From: an uncultured Mycoplasmatota bacterium | Lineage (GTDB): Bacteria > Bacillota_I > Bacilli_A > RF39 > UBA660 | Direction: 5' to 3' | Assembly (NCBI GenBank): GCA_900546715.1 | Contig: UREA01000006.1 | Coordinates: 1-64,000, forward strand | DNA length: 64,000 nt | In this document: piece after piece, positions 53,729 to 62,531 of the stretch | How the letters are laid out: every line of letters begins with the position of its first letter | Numbering within the stretch: position 1 is the first letter of the stretch | Position numbers and translations under genes: made by a program | Notes under the pieces: generated by a model | What the model saw: only the letters and a program-made list of their open reading frames with translations | Told to the model about the DNA's origin: nothing | Database searches by the model: none

Positions 53729-53833
53729 GTGAAAACATTTAAGAAAAATTTACCAGATGGTGTAAAAAAGAAATTTGCCAGATATAAAGGTGTAAAGGTA
53801 AGACTTGTAAATAAAAACAAGAAAAAGAAGTAA
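53729..53833 (+). CDS. Small basic protein (34 residues)
   Basis: A GTG start with GGTGTGAG before it opens a 34-residue frame of high Lys/Arg content (KTFKKNLPDGVKKKFARY, then KKKK). It looks like a nucleic-acid- or ribosome-associated peptide. It sits three bases before the next gene. It is too short to rest on homology; the spacing is the main evidence. Confidence 0.4.
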   Translation: MKTFKKNLPDGVKKKFARYKGVKVRLVNKNKKKK

Positions 53834-53836
53834 ATC

Positions 53837-54148
53837 ATGATAAAGTATATTGATGAATTCATAAAATTAGCGGAAAATAAAGAAGTAAGTAAAGAAGAAA
53901 TGTTAACTAAAATTAGTTTCTTTCAACATGAAAGATTAATACACTTATTAGTTACATTATTCTATGCTTTATTTACAATTTTCTTTTTTGCCCTAATTAG
54001 TGTATCTTGGATATTTGTCATACCTACAGTACCATTATTTGTATTTCTAATTTGTTATATATTACATTATTTTAAATTAGAAAACAGAGTACAATATCTT
54101 TATAAATTGTATGACAATTTAGTTTCTAAAAAAGGTAAGAAGGATTGA
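53837..54148 (+). CDS. Small membrane protein of unknown function
   Basis: The 103-residue protein has an amphipathic N-terminus, two transmembrane helices (about 40-58 and 60-82) and a Lys-rich tail. Its N-terminus and helix spacing resemble small integral membrane proteins near division or sortase genes, but no family is assigned. A terminator follows. Confidence 0.65.
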   Translation: MIKYIDEFIKLAENKEVSKEEMLTKISFFQHERLIHLLVTLFYALFTIFFFALISVSWIFVIPTVPLFVFLICYILHYFKLENRVQYLYKLYDNLVSKKGKKD

Positions 54149-54160
54149 AAAATCCTTTTT
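54139..54160 (+). terminator. Rho-independent terminator
   Basis: AAGGATT-GAAA-AATCCTT with trailing T residues. Confidence 0.8.
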
Positions 54161-54182
54161 ATTTTGCCCAAAAATAGAGGTT

Positions 54183-54229
54183 TTCGACATTGTTCGACAA
54201 AGCTCGAAAAAATGCGACAAAATAAGACA
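54183..54229 (+). promoter_or_regulatory. 10-bp-phased repeat operator (reverse 0A-box-like)
   Basis: Five units start at 54183, 54193, 54203, 54213 and 54223: TTCGACA, TTCGACA, CTCGAAA, TGCGACA, TAAGACA. The first two are exact reverse complements of the TGTCGAA pair at 9346. All lie on one helix face. A possible promoter follows (TAGACA 54240-54245, TAGCAT 54264-54269) before the gene at 54294. Confidence 0.6.
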
Positions 54230-54293
54230 AAACTTTCGCTAGACAAACTAAATAGTGTTGTGTTAGCATAGTTAATTAAGGAGGTGAAAAGTT

Positions 54294-55550
54294 TTGAAAA
54301 AGTTATTTTTAGCAGCAGTAATTTTATTGTTACCACTTAGTGTTAAAGCAAGTGAATTCTATATTGCTATTGATAATGGAAAAGAAGTAATTTATGAGGC
54401 CTATGATGTAGTATTTAAAGATTGGCATTATTATTTCAAACCAAGTCCTTTTGGAACATATGAAATTAATGATGAATATTACATCCATAATTTAGCTTTT
54501 GCTCAAGGTTATTATGATGGCGATGAATATTTTGCAACAATTCAAATGCTTATTTATCAAAATACTCATCCAGAATATAATTTTTATTTAGTTGATAAAA
54601 ATTTAGAACCATTCGATAACTCTTGGGATGTAAAATATATTTTGGATAGAGTAACTAATTTTGATACCACTCCATCATTTGCCAATGAAACTTTCTATTT
54701 AGACCTAAATGAAGAGTTATCACTTGAAGCTACAGGATTATCTCGCTATATCATAGATAATCAACAAATAGAAAATGATCAAGTTACTTTAAGCTTTGAT
54801 GAAATAGGTAAATATACTATTAATTTTGAAGCACCATCTTTAGATATAGTAAATAATTACTTTACAGTAGAAACTTATGTCTATAAGCCATTTTCTATTA
54901 ATATAGTAGTTGATAGATATTATGATTTAACACTACAAACTTATAATAACGGCGAACTTGTTACAAATAACTTTAGTATAAATGGTCGAGCACATAATGA
55001 TTCAAAGATTAGGTTATCAGCAGGAACATATGAAATAACAGACAATTATACTAATAAAACTTATACATATGAATTATTAGAAGATTCTAATTTTGTAATT
55101 AATAATTATTTTATTAATAAATTAGATACTAATATTTCTATAGATAAGATTTGTGATGAAGATGCGTGCTATGAGTTTACTAAAAACAATAATATTTATG
55201 AATTTGCAAATAGCTTAGATGCCCATAATTATCAAATATATAGTAATGATACTATTTACACCTTAGATTTAACAAATACTGATAATTATGAAATTGATAA
55301 TGGTATTTTAACTTTTAAATATTTTGTGGATTTAAGCAATGAAGAAATACAAGATAATCCAACTAGTGAAGATGCAACAATAAATACACCACAAGTAGAT
55401 GAACCACAAAATGAAGATTATGAAGAAGTAGCAATTAAAGTACCTGATACTAATATAGCTTACATGGATAACTTAACATATTATGTGGAAAAAAAGTATT
55501 ATATTTTTAACAATATTTTTAATAGTAATAATTTGTTTAGTGGCATTTAA
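54294..55550 (+). CDS. Secreted surface protein, putative sortase substrate
   Basis: The TTG start lies behind AAGGAGGTG. The 418-residue protein has a signal peptide (KKLFLAAVILLLPLSVKAS), beta-rich domains and one Cys pair (KICDEDACYEF). Near the end is VPDTN, an alternative sortase motif, but the tail after it is not hydrophobic in this frame: the hydrophobic helix lies in the overlapping sortase frame. Removing one A from the seven-A run at 55489-55495 would join VPDT to that helix and its positively charged tail. The regulatory array at 54183 lies upstream. Confidence 0.7.
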   Translation: MKKLFLAAVILLLPLSVKASEFYIAIDNGKEVIYEAYDVVFKDWHYYFKPSPFGTYEINDEYYIHNLAFAQGYYDGDEYFATIQMLIYQNTHPEYNFYLVDKNLEPFDNSWDVKYILDRVTNFDTTPSFANETFYLDLNEELSLEATGLSRYIIDNQQIENDQVTLSFDEIGKYTINFEAPSLDIVNNYFTVETYVYKPFSINIVVDRYYDLTLQTYNNGELVTNNFSINGRAHNDSKIRLSAGTYEITDNYTNKTYTYELLEDSNFVINNYFINKLDTNISIDKICDEDACYEFTKNNNIYEFANSLDAHNYQIYSNDTIYTLDLTNTDNYEIDNGILTFKYFVDLSNEEIQDNPTSEDATINTPQVDEPQNEDYEEVAIKVPDTNIAYMDNLTYYVEKKYYIFNNIFNSNNLFSGI

Positions 55551-55989
55551 TAAAGAGAAGTCTGTAAGTATATCTAGTAGTAATGGTACCATATATGATA
55601 AGTATAATACAAATGAGTATATTGGATATTTAAAAATACCCAAAATTGATATGAATTTAGGTTTTTATGATTATGATAATCCATTAAATGATGTGGAATA
55701 TAACATTGAATTTATTGATACTCATGTAACTGATACTTACCTTATTGCTGCTCATTCTGGAGTTGGTCAAAAAGCTTATTTTAATGATTTAGCAAATCTT
55801 AATATTGATGATGATATTTATTTAGAGTTATATGATAAGAATATGCATTATAAAGTAATAGATATCACTAGTACCATTAAAAATGGCGAAGTTTACATTA
55901 ATAATTCTCCAGGATTCTTGTACCTGACAACTTGTGATCAAACTATTAAAGGTTATCAATTAACCATTATTGCATCAATTATTTATTAA
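55483..55989 (+). CDS. Sortase-like transpeptidase
   Basis: The 168-residue protein has an N-terminal membrane helix (MWKKSIIFLTIFLIVIICLV), the entrance IGYLKIPKI, the active-site His in LIAAHSGVGQKAYFNDLANL, and Cys in YLTTCDQTIKG. The catalytic Arg, usually about ten residues after the Cys, is not seen (YQLTIIA). This may mean a diverged or inactive enzyme. It overlaps the preceding substrate gene by 68 bases in another frame. Class D or E-like by layout. Confidence 0.8.
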   Translation: MWKKSIIFLTIFLIVIICLVAFNKEKSVSISSSNGTIYDKYNTNEYIGYLKIPKIDMNLGFYDYDNPLNDVEYNIEFIDTHVTDTYLIAAHSGVGQKAYFNDLANLNIDDDIYLELYDKNMHYKVIDITSTIKNGEVYINNSPGFLYLTTCDQTIKGYQLTIIASIIY

Positions 55990-56058
55990 ATATTACTCTT
56001 ACTACTATTATTTTAACGAGATTTTTGTTATAATTTTAGTTGTTAGGAGTAATTTTTT

Positions 56059-56454
56059 ATGAGAAATTCAAGAAGTGAATTAAGAGAAAAAATAATGGTT
56101 ATTTTATATCAAATTGATATTTATAATGAAAGAAAAGTCCCGTATGAAGTGGATGAAGTTATAAAAGAAAATATAGAAATTGATAATGAATTTGTAAAAG
56201 ATATTGTCTATGGAGTTATTACTTATAAGAGTGAGCTTGATAGTATTGCTAATAGTTTGATGAAAGATTGGACTATTGATAGATTAGATAAATCTGGGGC
56301 ATCTATCATGCGTATGGCATTATATGAACTTAAATATATGGATACTCCCGAAGTGGTAGTCATTAATGAAGCAGTGGAACTAGCTAAAAAATATTGTGAT
56401 GATTCTGTTAAAAACATGATTAATGCCGTATTAGATAAATATATAAAAGGGTAA
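56059..56454 (+). CDS. nusB: Transcription antitermination protein NusB
   Basis: The 131-residue all-helical protein has the family start (RNSRSELREKIMVILYQIDI), a middle WTIDRLDKSGASIMRMALYELKYM and the end TPEVVVINEAVELAKKYCDDSVKNMINAVLDK. It binds boxA RNA with NusE in rRNA antitermination. The GGAG site precedes the ATG. Its stop is 2 bases before the next gene. Confidence 0.95.
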   Translation: MRNSRSELREKIMVILYQIDIYNERKVPYEVDEVIKENIEIDNEFVKDIVYGVITYKSELDSIANSLMKDWTIDRLDKSGASIMRMALYELKYMDTPEVVVINEAVELAKKYCDDSVKNMINAVLDKYIKG

Positions 56455-56455
56455 T

Positions 56456-57262
56456 ATGGAAGTATCAGTTGATATTAAAAATAGCTTGCCGGTATTTAAT
56501 CATAAATTTATGATGATTAATGGTAAAAGTTATTATGTTAAAGAATGTGATGATAATTTTAATTTAAAAGAAATAATTGCTAAAAGACTAGCTAATATTT
56601 TAGGCATTAAATGTGCCAGTTATGATATTATTAAGTGTAATGATACCATGTATTATATTTCCGAAGATTTAAAAAAATTGGGTAATGCTCGTAATCTTTC
56701 ATTTATTGCATCACCAAGTAGTTCTTTATATTTAATTTGGGATGCCTTAGAAAAAATCTCGCCAGATAGTAGATTATTAATGCAAGAATTAATTAAAATA
56801 TATTTTTTTGATTTATTATTTTTAAATAGTGATCGTAAACTTCATAATATTATGCTAGTTAATACCATTAGTTCATCACATTTATATATGATTGATAATT
56901 CTTTGTTGTTTTCATCTGGTAGAACAGAACTTTTTAGTAGTTTAGCTAGATATGATGATTTGGAAGTTATTTCATCGATTAACTGGGACAATAATAAACA
57001 AAATGAATTAAATAGACATAATTTAGAATATTTTTTGCAAACTTCTGCAAAAGAGTATGTCGAAATTTTGAAAATTATGATAAAATTAGTACCAGTAGAA
57101 GTATTAAAAAAAGTAATAGAAGATATTGAATCAGAATATAATTATGAAATACCTGATAAGGCCATTATGTTAGAGCATTATCAAATTAATTTAGAAAATA
57201 TTAAAAAAATATTAGAAAGTAGGGGTGAAACAAATGAACCAAGAATATATAAAAATAAGTGA
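56456..57262 (+). CDS. HipA-like kinase-fold protein
   Basis: The 268-residue protein shows kinase-like marks: YYVKECDD (candidate nucleotide-binding Lys), then FFDLLFLNSDRKLHNIMLV, a HipA-like N-x-D-x-x-x-x-N catalytic loop, and LYMIDNSLLF (metal-binding Asp). It is shorter than HipA and lacks the N-terminal domain. It could be a protein kinase, as in the HipA/CtkA families, but this is by motif only. It sits between nusB and xseA and overlaps the start of xseA, so it is translated with both. Confidence 0.55.
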   Translation: MEVSVDIKNSLPVFNHKFMMINGKSYYVKECDDNFNLKEIIAKRLANILGIKCASYDIIKCNDTMYYISEDLKKLGNARNLSFIASPSSSLYLIWDALEKISPDSRLLMQELIKIYFFDLLFLNSDRKLHNIMLVNTISSSHLYMIDNSLLFSSGRTELFSSLARYDDLEVISSINWDNNKQNELNRHNLEYFLQTSAKEYVEILKIMIKLVPVEVLKKVIEDIESEYNYEIPDKAIMLEHYQINLENIKKILESRGETNEPRIYKNK

Positions 57263-58499
57263 ACTTAATAATTATATAAAAAGTTTACTTGATAAAGATC
57301 ATTTTTTAAATAAGATTTATCTTAAGGGAGAAATTAGTAATTTTAAAAATCATACTAGGGGACACCTTTATTTTACTTTGAAAGATGATACCTCCAGAAT
57401 TAGTGCTGTTATGTTTCAAAGTAGCGCAGTAAAACTTACATTTACCCCAGAAGATGGGATGAATGTTTTAGTTGAGGGCAGAATTTCTGCGTACCCTGCA
57501 CAAGGAACATATCAAATATATGTTGATAAAATGGAACCTGATGGCCTAGGAGCTTTATATATTGAATATGAAAAATTAAAGAAAAAACTTGCTAGCCTTG
57601 GGTTGTTTTCCAAAGAAAAAAAGAAACCAATACCGAGATTTCCAGAGCGTATTGGGGTAATTACTGCACCAACTGGAGCAGCAGTTCGAGATATCATGAG
57701 TACCATTAAAAGAAGGTATCCAATGACGGAGGCAATCCTTTTTCCTTGTCTAGTTCAAGGTAAGGATGCAGCACCTGACATTGTAAGGCAAATAAAAAGA
57801 GCTGATTCATATGGTGTTGATACAATCATTGTTGGTCGGGGAGGTGGATCTATCGAAGACTTGTGGGCATTTAATGAAGAAGCAGTTGCTTATGCAATAT
57901 ATGAATGTAACACTCCAATAATTAGTGCAGTAGGTCATGAAATAGATTGGACAATTGCTGATTTTGTTGCAGATCTTCGGGCTCCAACACCAACTGGAGC
58001 AGCAGAAATGGCAGTACCAACAGTTCTTGATATTAATACTTTAATTGATAATTATAAAATAAGACTTAATAAAAATATTAAAAATATGGTAAATACTAAG
58101 TTTATTAAACTTCGTAGTTTAAGACAAAGCTTTATTTTGAAAAATCCTATGAGTATGTATGAAGTTAAAGAACAAAAATTAGATTCTTTAATTGATACAT
58201 TAAATAAAGATATTAATAAAGTTCTAAGTGATAAAGACAATAATTTAAATAAAATAAAGATGTCTATAGTACTACAAAATCCATATAATTTAATAAAAGA
58301 TAAAAAAATAAAGTTTGATTTATTAGTTAATACCTTAAAACTTGTTAATCCTTTAGGTATTCTTGATAAAGGTTATTCATTAGCTCAAATAAATGGTAAA
58401 ACTATTAAATCAAGCAAAGATGTAAGTATCAATGATTTAATTGATATTAAATTACATGAAGGTAGTATTAAAGCAGAGGTTAGAGAAATAAATGATTAA
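57234..58499 (+). CDS. xseA: Exodeoxyribonuclease VII large subunit
   Basis: Translation should start at the ATG at 57234 behind AGGGGTG, giving 421 residues. It has the N-terminal OB-fold (YLKGEISNFKNHTRGHLYFTLKD), the catalytic core (GVITAPTGAAVRDIMSTIKRRYP, IIVGRGGGSIEDLWAFNE, SAVGHEIDWTIADFVADLRAPTPTGAAE), and a coiled-coil region. ExoVII degrades single-stranded DNA. The gene overlaps the HipA-like gene by 29 bases. Confidence 0.96.
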   Translation: MNQEYIKISELNNYIKSLLDKDHFLNKIYLKGEISNFKNHTRGHLYFTLKDDTSRISAVMFQSSAVKLTFTPEDGMNVLVEGRISAYPAQGTYQIYVDKMEPDGLGALYIEYEKLKKKLASLGLFSKEKKKPIPRFPERIGVITAPTGAAVRDIMSTIKRRYPMTEAILFPCLVQGKDAAPDIVRQIKRADSYGVDTIIVGRGGGSIEDLWAFNEEAVAYAIYECNTPIISAVGHEIDWTIADFVADLRAPTPTGAAEMAVPTVLDINTLIDNYKIRLNKNIKNMVNTKFIKLRSLRQSFILKNPMSMYEVKEQKLDSLIDTLNKDINKVLSDKDNNLNKIKMSIVLQNPYNLIKDKKIKFDLLVNTLKLVNPLGILDKGYSLAQINGKTIKSSKDVSINDLIDIKLHEGSIKAEVREIND

Positions 58500-58585
58500 G
58501 ACGGTTACAACTTGTAACCAACTGAAATGAAAGTGTGACATTTTCACAGTTTAATAAAATGAATAAAAGAAATGGAGGAATAATA

Positions 58586-58804
58586 ATGGAAAATGAAAAA
58601 ACATTTGAACAAGCATTACAAGAATTAGAAGTAATAGTTAAGGAACTTGAAAGTGGTAATGTCGATTTAGATAAAGCTATAAATAAGTATACTGAAGCTA
58701 TGAAACTTGCTAAATTTTGTAGTGAAAAATTAAATGATGCTACAGCTAAAGTTAATAAAATATTAACTGAAGATAATAAATTAGAAGAATTTAATGCTGA
58801 ATAA
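58586..58804 (+). CDS. xseB: Exodeoxyribonuclease VII small subunit
   Basis: GGAGG before the ATG at 58586 gives a 72-residue protein with TFEQALQELEVIVKELESGNVDLDKAINKYTEA, the family signature. The small subunit stabilises XseA. It follows xseA after 86 bases and precedes proS by 9. Confidence 0.95.
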   Translation: MENEKTFEQALQELEVIVKELESGNVDLDKAINKYTEAMKLAKFCSEKLNDATAKVNKILTEDNKLEEFNAE

Positions 58805-58813
58805 GGAGGACAT

Positions 58814-60223
58814 ATGGAAGTTGAAAAAATAACTAATCGCGATGTCGATTTTGCACAGTGGTATACTGATGTTTGCATGAGTGCAGATTTAGTTGATTAT
58901 TCTACTGTTAAAGGTAGTATGATTATAAGGCCACTTGGGTTTGCCATTTGGGAGGAAATGCAAAAAGCTTTGGATAAAATGTTTAAAGAAACTGGTCATG
59001 AAAATGTGCAAATGCCAATGTTTATCCCAGAATCACTTTTAAATGTTGAAAAAGAACATGTCGAAGGTTTTGCTCCTGAAGTTGCTTGGGTAACTCATGG
59101 TGGAAAAGAAAAACTAGAAGAAAGAATGTGTGTGCGTCCAACTAGTGAAGTTTTATTTTGTGATCACTATAAAAAGATAATTAAAACTTATCGGGATTTA
59201 CCAAAATTATATAATCAATGGTGCACGATAGTTCGTTGGGAAAAAACAACTAGACCTTTCCTTCGTAGTAGAGAAATTTTATGGCAAGAAGGTCATACCA
59301 TGCATAGAACTGCCGAAGAAGCAATGGAAGAAACATTAAGAATGTTTAATATCTATAAAACATTTCAAGAAGACTATTTAGCTATACCTGTAATTACAGG
59401 TAAGAAAACCGAAAAGGAAAAATTTGCAGGAGCAGAAGTCACTTATACCCTTGAGGCGATGATGTATGACGGGTATGCTCTGCAAAATGGTACAAGTCAT
59501 TATTTTGGTAATCATTTTGCGAAAGCCTTTGGTATTGAGTTTTTAGATAGTGATAATACCTTAAAAACCCCATATCAAACAAGCTGGGGAGTATCAACTA
59601 GAATGATTGGAGCTCTAATCATGGTTCATGGCGATGATCATGGGCTTGTATTACCTCCAAAGATTGCACCATTTAAAGTAGCAATAATACCAATTGGTGA
59701 AGTAACAGAAAAACTAGCAGAACTTGAAAATAGTTTAAAAGAAAGTGGTATAACCTATAAAGTTGATAATACTAATAAAAGACCAGGATACAAATTTGCC
59801 GAAGCTGAAGTTAAAGGTTTTCCAATTCGAATTGAACTTGGAGAAAGAGATTTAAAAAATAATCAAGTAACTTTAGTTAGAAGAGATACTCTTGAAAAAA
59901 TAGCTGTATCATTTGCTGAAATAATAACAAAGGTACAAGAACTACTAGAAGATATTCAAATTAATTTATTTGAAACTGCTAAAAAAAGAAGAGATTCGAT
60001 GATTTATGAAGCTAGTACCTATGAAGAATTATTAGATATTGCTAAAAATAAAAAAGGTTTTGTTAAAATCAATTGGTGTGGCGATAGAGCTTGTGAAGAT
60101 AAAATTAAAGAAGATACAGCAATGAAATCAAGATGTTTAATTGAATCGGAAGAAGTTACTGGGCCATGCATTGTCTGTGGTAAAAAAGCTACAACTCGTC
60201 TTTATGTTGGTAAACAATATTAA
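58814..60223 (+). CDS. proS: Prolyl-tRNA synthetase, eukaryote/archaeal-type
   Basis: The enzyme charges tRNA-Pro. The 469-residue form lacks the editing insertion: class II core FAQWYTDVCMSADLVDYSTVKGSMIIRP, the motif 2 region WCTIVRWEKTTRPFLRSREILWQEGHT, motif 3 GVSTRMIGALIMVHGDDHGLVLPPKIAP, an anticodon-binding domain, and a Cys-rich C-terminal zinc-like domain (CGDRACEDKI...CIVCGKKA). This type is found in some Bacillota and Mollicutes. GGAGG precedes the ATG. Confidence 0.96.
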   Translation: MEVEKITNRDVDFAQWYTDVCMSADLVDYSTVKGSMIIRPLGFAIWEEMQKALDKMFKETGHENVQMPMFIPESLLNVEKEHVEGFAPEVAWVTHGGKEKLEERMCVRPTSEVLFCDHYKKIIKTYRDLPKLYNQWCTIVRWEKTTRPFLRSREILWQEGHTMHRTAEEAMEETLRMFNIYKTFQEDYLAIPVITGKKTEKEKFAGAEVTYTLEAMMYDGYALQNGTSHYFGNHFAKAFGIEFLDSDNTLKTPYQTSWGVSTRMIGALIMVHGDDHGLVLPPKIAPFKVAIIPIGEVTEKLAELENSLKESGITYKVDNTNKRPGYKFAEAEVKGFPIRIELGERDLKNNQVTLVRRDTLEKIAVSFAEIITKVQELLEDIQINLFETAKKRRDSMIYEASTYEELLDIAKNKKGFVKINWCGDRACEDKIKEDTAMKSRCLIESEEVTGPCIVCGKKATTRLYVGKQY

Positions 60224-60266
60224 TAATTAAATAAATTATGTTAATACTAATAATGGGTGATAATTT

Positions 60267-61397
60267 TTGAAAAAATTTTTATTAATTTTAGGTTTACTTG
60301 TTATTATAGCTATTCCTATTGTAATATATTTTGTTTATGATTTTGATAGTGATGCTAATATTCCAAGTGATAATTTAGATACTAATGAACCAGAAAAGAC
60401 CGATAAAATAACAAAGATGCTAGATAATATGAGTGTTGAAGAAAAAGTTGGCCAAATGTTTATGGTTAGAGTACCTAAAGAAAACGCTGATAAAAGAGTC
60501 AGCGAATATCATCTTGGTGGCTATATTATGTTTGGAAGAGATTTTGATAACAAAACTAAAGAAGAAGTCATAAATAATATTGCATCTTGGCAAAGTGCAG
60601 CAGATATCCCAATGCTTATTGGTGTTGATGAAGAAGGTGGCACTGTTAATAGAATAAGCACTAATACAGAATTTAGAAGTGAACCCTTTAAATCAAGTCA
60701 AGAGTTATATGCTGAAGGTGGCTTTGATTTAATTTATGAAGACACAATTACAAAGGCAAACTTTTTAAAAGAATTAGGTATCAATGTTAATTTTGCTCCA
60801 GTTGTAGATGTTTCTACTAATCCGGATGATTATATTTACAAAAGAAGTTTTGGAAAAAATGCAAATCTCACTAGCGAGTATGCTGAAGTTGTAGTTAGAG
60901 CAATGAAGGAATCTAATATAGCTTCTGTTTTAAAACACTTCCCGGGTTATGGTAATAATACTGATACTCATACAGGTATATCTATTGATAATAGAACTTT
61001 GGAAAGTTTTAAAGAAAACGACTTTTTACCATTTGAAGCGGGGATTAAGGCTGGTGCTAATATCATTTTAGTTTCTCATAATATTGTAACTAATATTGAT
61101 CCTGATAATCCGGCATCATTATCTACTAGAGTTCATGAAATACTTCGAAATGATTTAGGTTTTGCTGGAGTCATTATAACTGATGATTTATATATGGATG
61201 CTATTAGTAAAAACTATGATTCTTCTGTTGCAGTTTTAGCTATTCTGGCTGGTAATGATTTAATCTGTACAACTGATTTTGAATCACAAATTCCTGAAGT
61301 TATTGCGGCGGTAGAGGATGGCACAATAAGTATTGATAGAATTAATGAAAGTGTTAGAAGAATACTTGAACTTAAACTTGAGTTAAACTTAATTTAA
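60267..61397 (+). CDS. nagZ: Glycoside hydrolase family 3, beta-N-acetylhexosaminidase (NagZ-like)
   Basis: A TTG start behind GGGTGAT gives a 376-residue protein: an N-terminal membrane segment (5-22), a linker, then the GH3 TIM barrel with IPMLIGVDEEGG, VNFAPVVDV, VLKHFPGYGNNTDTHTGIS (His-Asp catalytic pair of NagZ) and GVIITDDLYMDAI (nucleophile Asp). The role is muropeptide or cell-wall recycling, here probably outside the membrane because of the anchor. Confidence 0.9.
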   Translation: MKKFLLILGLLVIIAIPIVIYFVYDFDSDANIPSDNLDTNEPEKTDKITKMLDNMSVEEKVGQMFMVRVPKENADKRVSEYHLGGYIMFGRDFDNKTKEEVINNIASWQSAADIPMLIGVDEEGGTVNRISTNTEFRSEPFKSSQELYAEGGFDLIYEDTITKANFLKELGINVNFAPVVDVSTNPDDYIYKRSFGKNANLTSEYAEVVVRAMKESNIASVLKHFPGYGNNTDTHTGISIDNRTLESFKENDFLPFEAGIKAGANIILVSHNIVTNIDPDNPASLSTRVHEILRNDLGFAGVIITDDLYMDAISKNYDSSVAVLAILAGNDLICTTDFESQIPEVIAAVEDGTISIDRINESVRRILELKLELNLI

Positions 61398-61454
61398 ACT
61401 CAAGTTTTATTTTTCAAAAATAAATTAATATGGTATAATTAATTTAAAGTAGGT

Positions 61455-62531
61455 GTGATGCTTGTGAAGAAAGTAATGGTAAAATTAGAAAATGTAACTA
61501 AAAACTTTGGTGAAAAGAAAATTATTAAAGGAATTGATTTAGAAATTTATGAGGGCGAATTTTTAACATTTCTAGGACCTTCTGGTTGTGGTAAAACAAC
61601 TCTTTTAAGAACTATATCAGGGTTAGAAGAAGTAAGTAGTGGAAAAGTATATATTGATGATGTCGATGTAACAAATATGCCTCCGCAGAAAAGAGATGTC
61701 AATACAATATTTCAAAATTTTGCTTTATTTAATCATATGTCTGTGCAAAAAAATATTGAATTTGGTTTAAAAATGAAAAAGATTAGCAAAGAAGAAATAG
61801 AAAAAAGAACTAAAAATATAATTAAAACGGTTCAATTACAAGATTTTGCTAATGCTATGCCCTTGCAACTTTCCGGAGGCCAACAACAAAGAGTAGCTCT
61901 AGCTAGGGGACTAGTTAATAATCCAAAAGTATTATTACTTGATGAACCTTTATCATCTCTTGATTTAAAACTTCGTAAAAAAATGGAAATTGAATTAAAA
62001 CAAATTCAAAAAAAGTCAGGGATAACATTTATTTATGTTACTCATGACCAAGATGAAGCTTTGTCAATGAGTGATCGCATTGCCATAATTAATAAAGGAG
62101 TAATTGAACAAATTGATACTCCAGAAAATATTTATAATAAACCGCACACTTTGTTTGTAGCAGATTTCATCGGAGAATCTAATAAATTTAAAGCAAATGT
62201 TGTAGGTTTTAAAAAGAATTTTGCTTTAATTAAAATACCTGATTTAAAAATAACTTTAACAGTACCTGATGATGCTTATAAATTAGATGAGGCATTAATT
62301 GCTATTTTAAGACCAGAACAGATAAGTATTGCTAAAAAAAGAGATAAAACAGATGTTTTTAATATTACTTATAAAGAACATATATTTAATGGTAATTATA
62401 CCAAAGTTATTGGTAAATTAAATAAAACAGATATATCATTTATTGTTTATAATGATGAAGAATTTGATAAAAATGAAGAAATAAAATTAAAATATAATCC
62501 TGATGATTTTGTTATAGTGAGGTCAAAATGA
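61455..62531 (+). CDS. potA: Spermidine/putrescine ABC transporter ATPase
   Basis: The 358-residue ATPase has Walker A GPSGCGKTTLL, Q-loop FQNFALFNHMSV, signature LSGGQQQRVALARGLV, Walker B LLLDEPLSSLD, and the C-terminal TOBE domain. It powers polyamine import with PotB/PotC and a binding protein outside the window. The start is uncertain: GTG at 61455 with a neighbouring AGGTG, or GTG at 61464. It ends in an ATGA overlap with potB. Confidence 0.93.
   Translation: MMLVKKVMVKLENVTKNFGEKKIIKGIDLEIYEGEFLTFLGPSGCGKTTLLRTISGLEEVSSGKVYIDDVDVTNMPPQKRDVNTIFQNFALFNHMSVQKNIEFGLKMKKISKEEIEKRTKNIIKTVQLQDFANAMPLQLSGGQQQRVALARGLVNNPKVLLLDEPLSSLDLKLRKKMEIELKQIQKKSGITFIYVTHDQDEALSMSDRIAIINKGVIEQIDTPENIYNKPHTLFVADFIGESNKFKANVVGFKKNFALIKIPDLKITLTVPDDAYKLDEALIAILRPEQISIAKKRDKTDVFNITYKEHIFNGNYTKVIGKLNKTDISFIVYNDEEFDKNEEIKLKYNPDDFVIVRSK

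Noticed and set aside
55483..55500. Programmed -1 frameshift at A-AAA-AAG between the sortase substrate and the sortase
   Set aside because: The heptamer is in phase with the substrate, but the sortase frame is +1 (or -2) relative to it, so a -1 slip would not enter the sortase frame.
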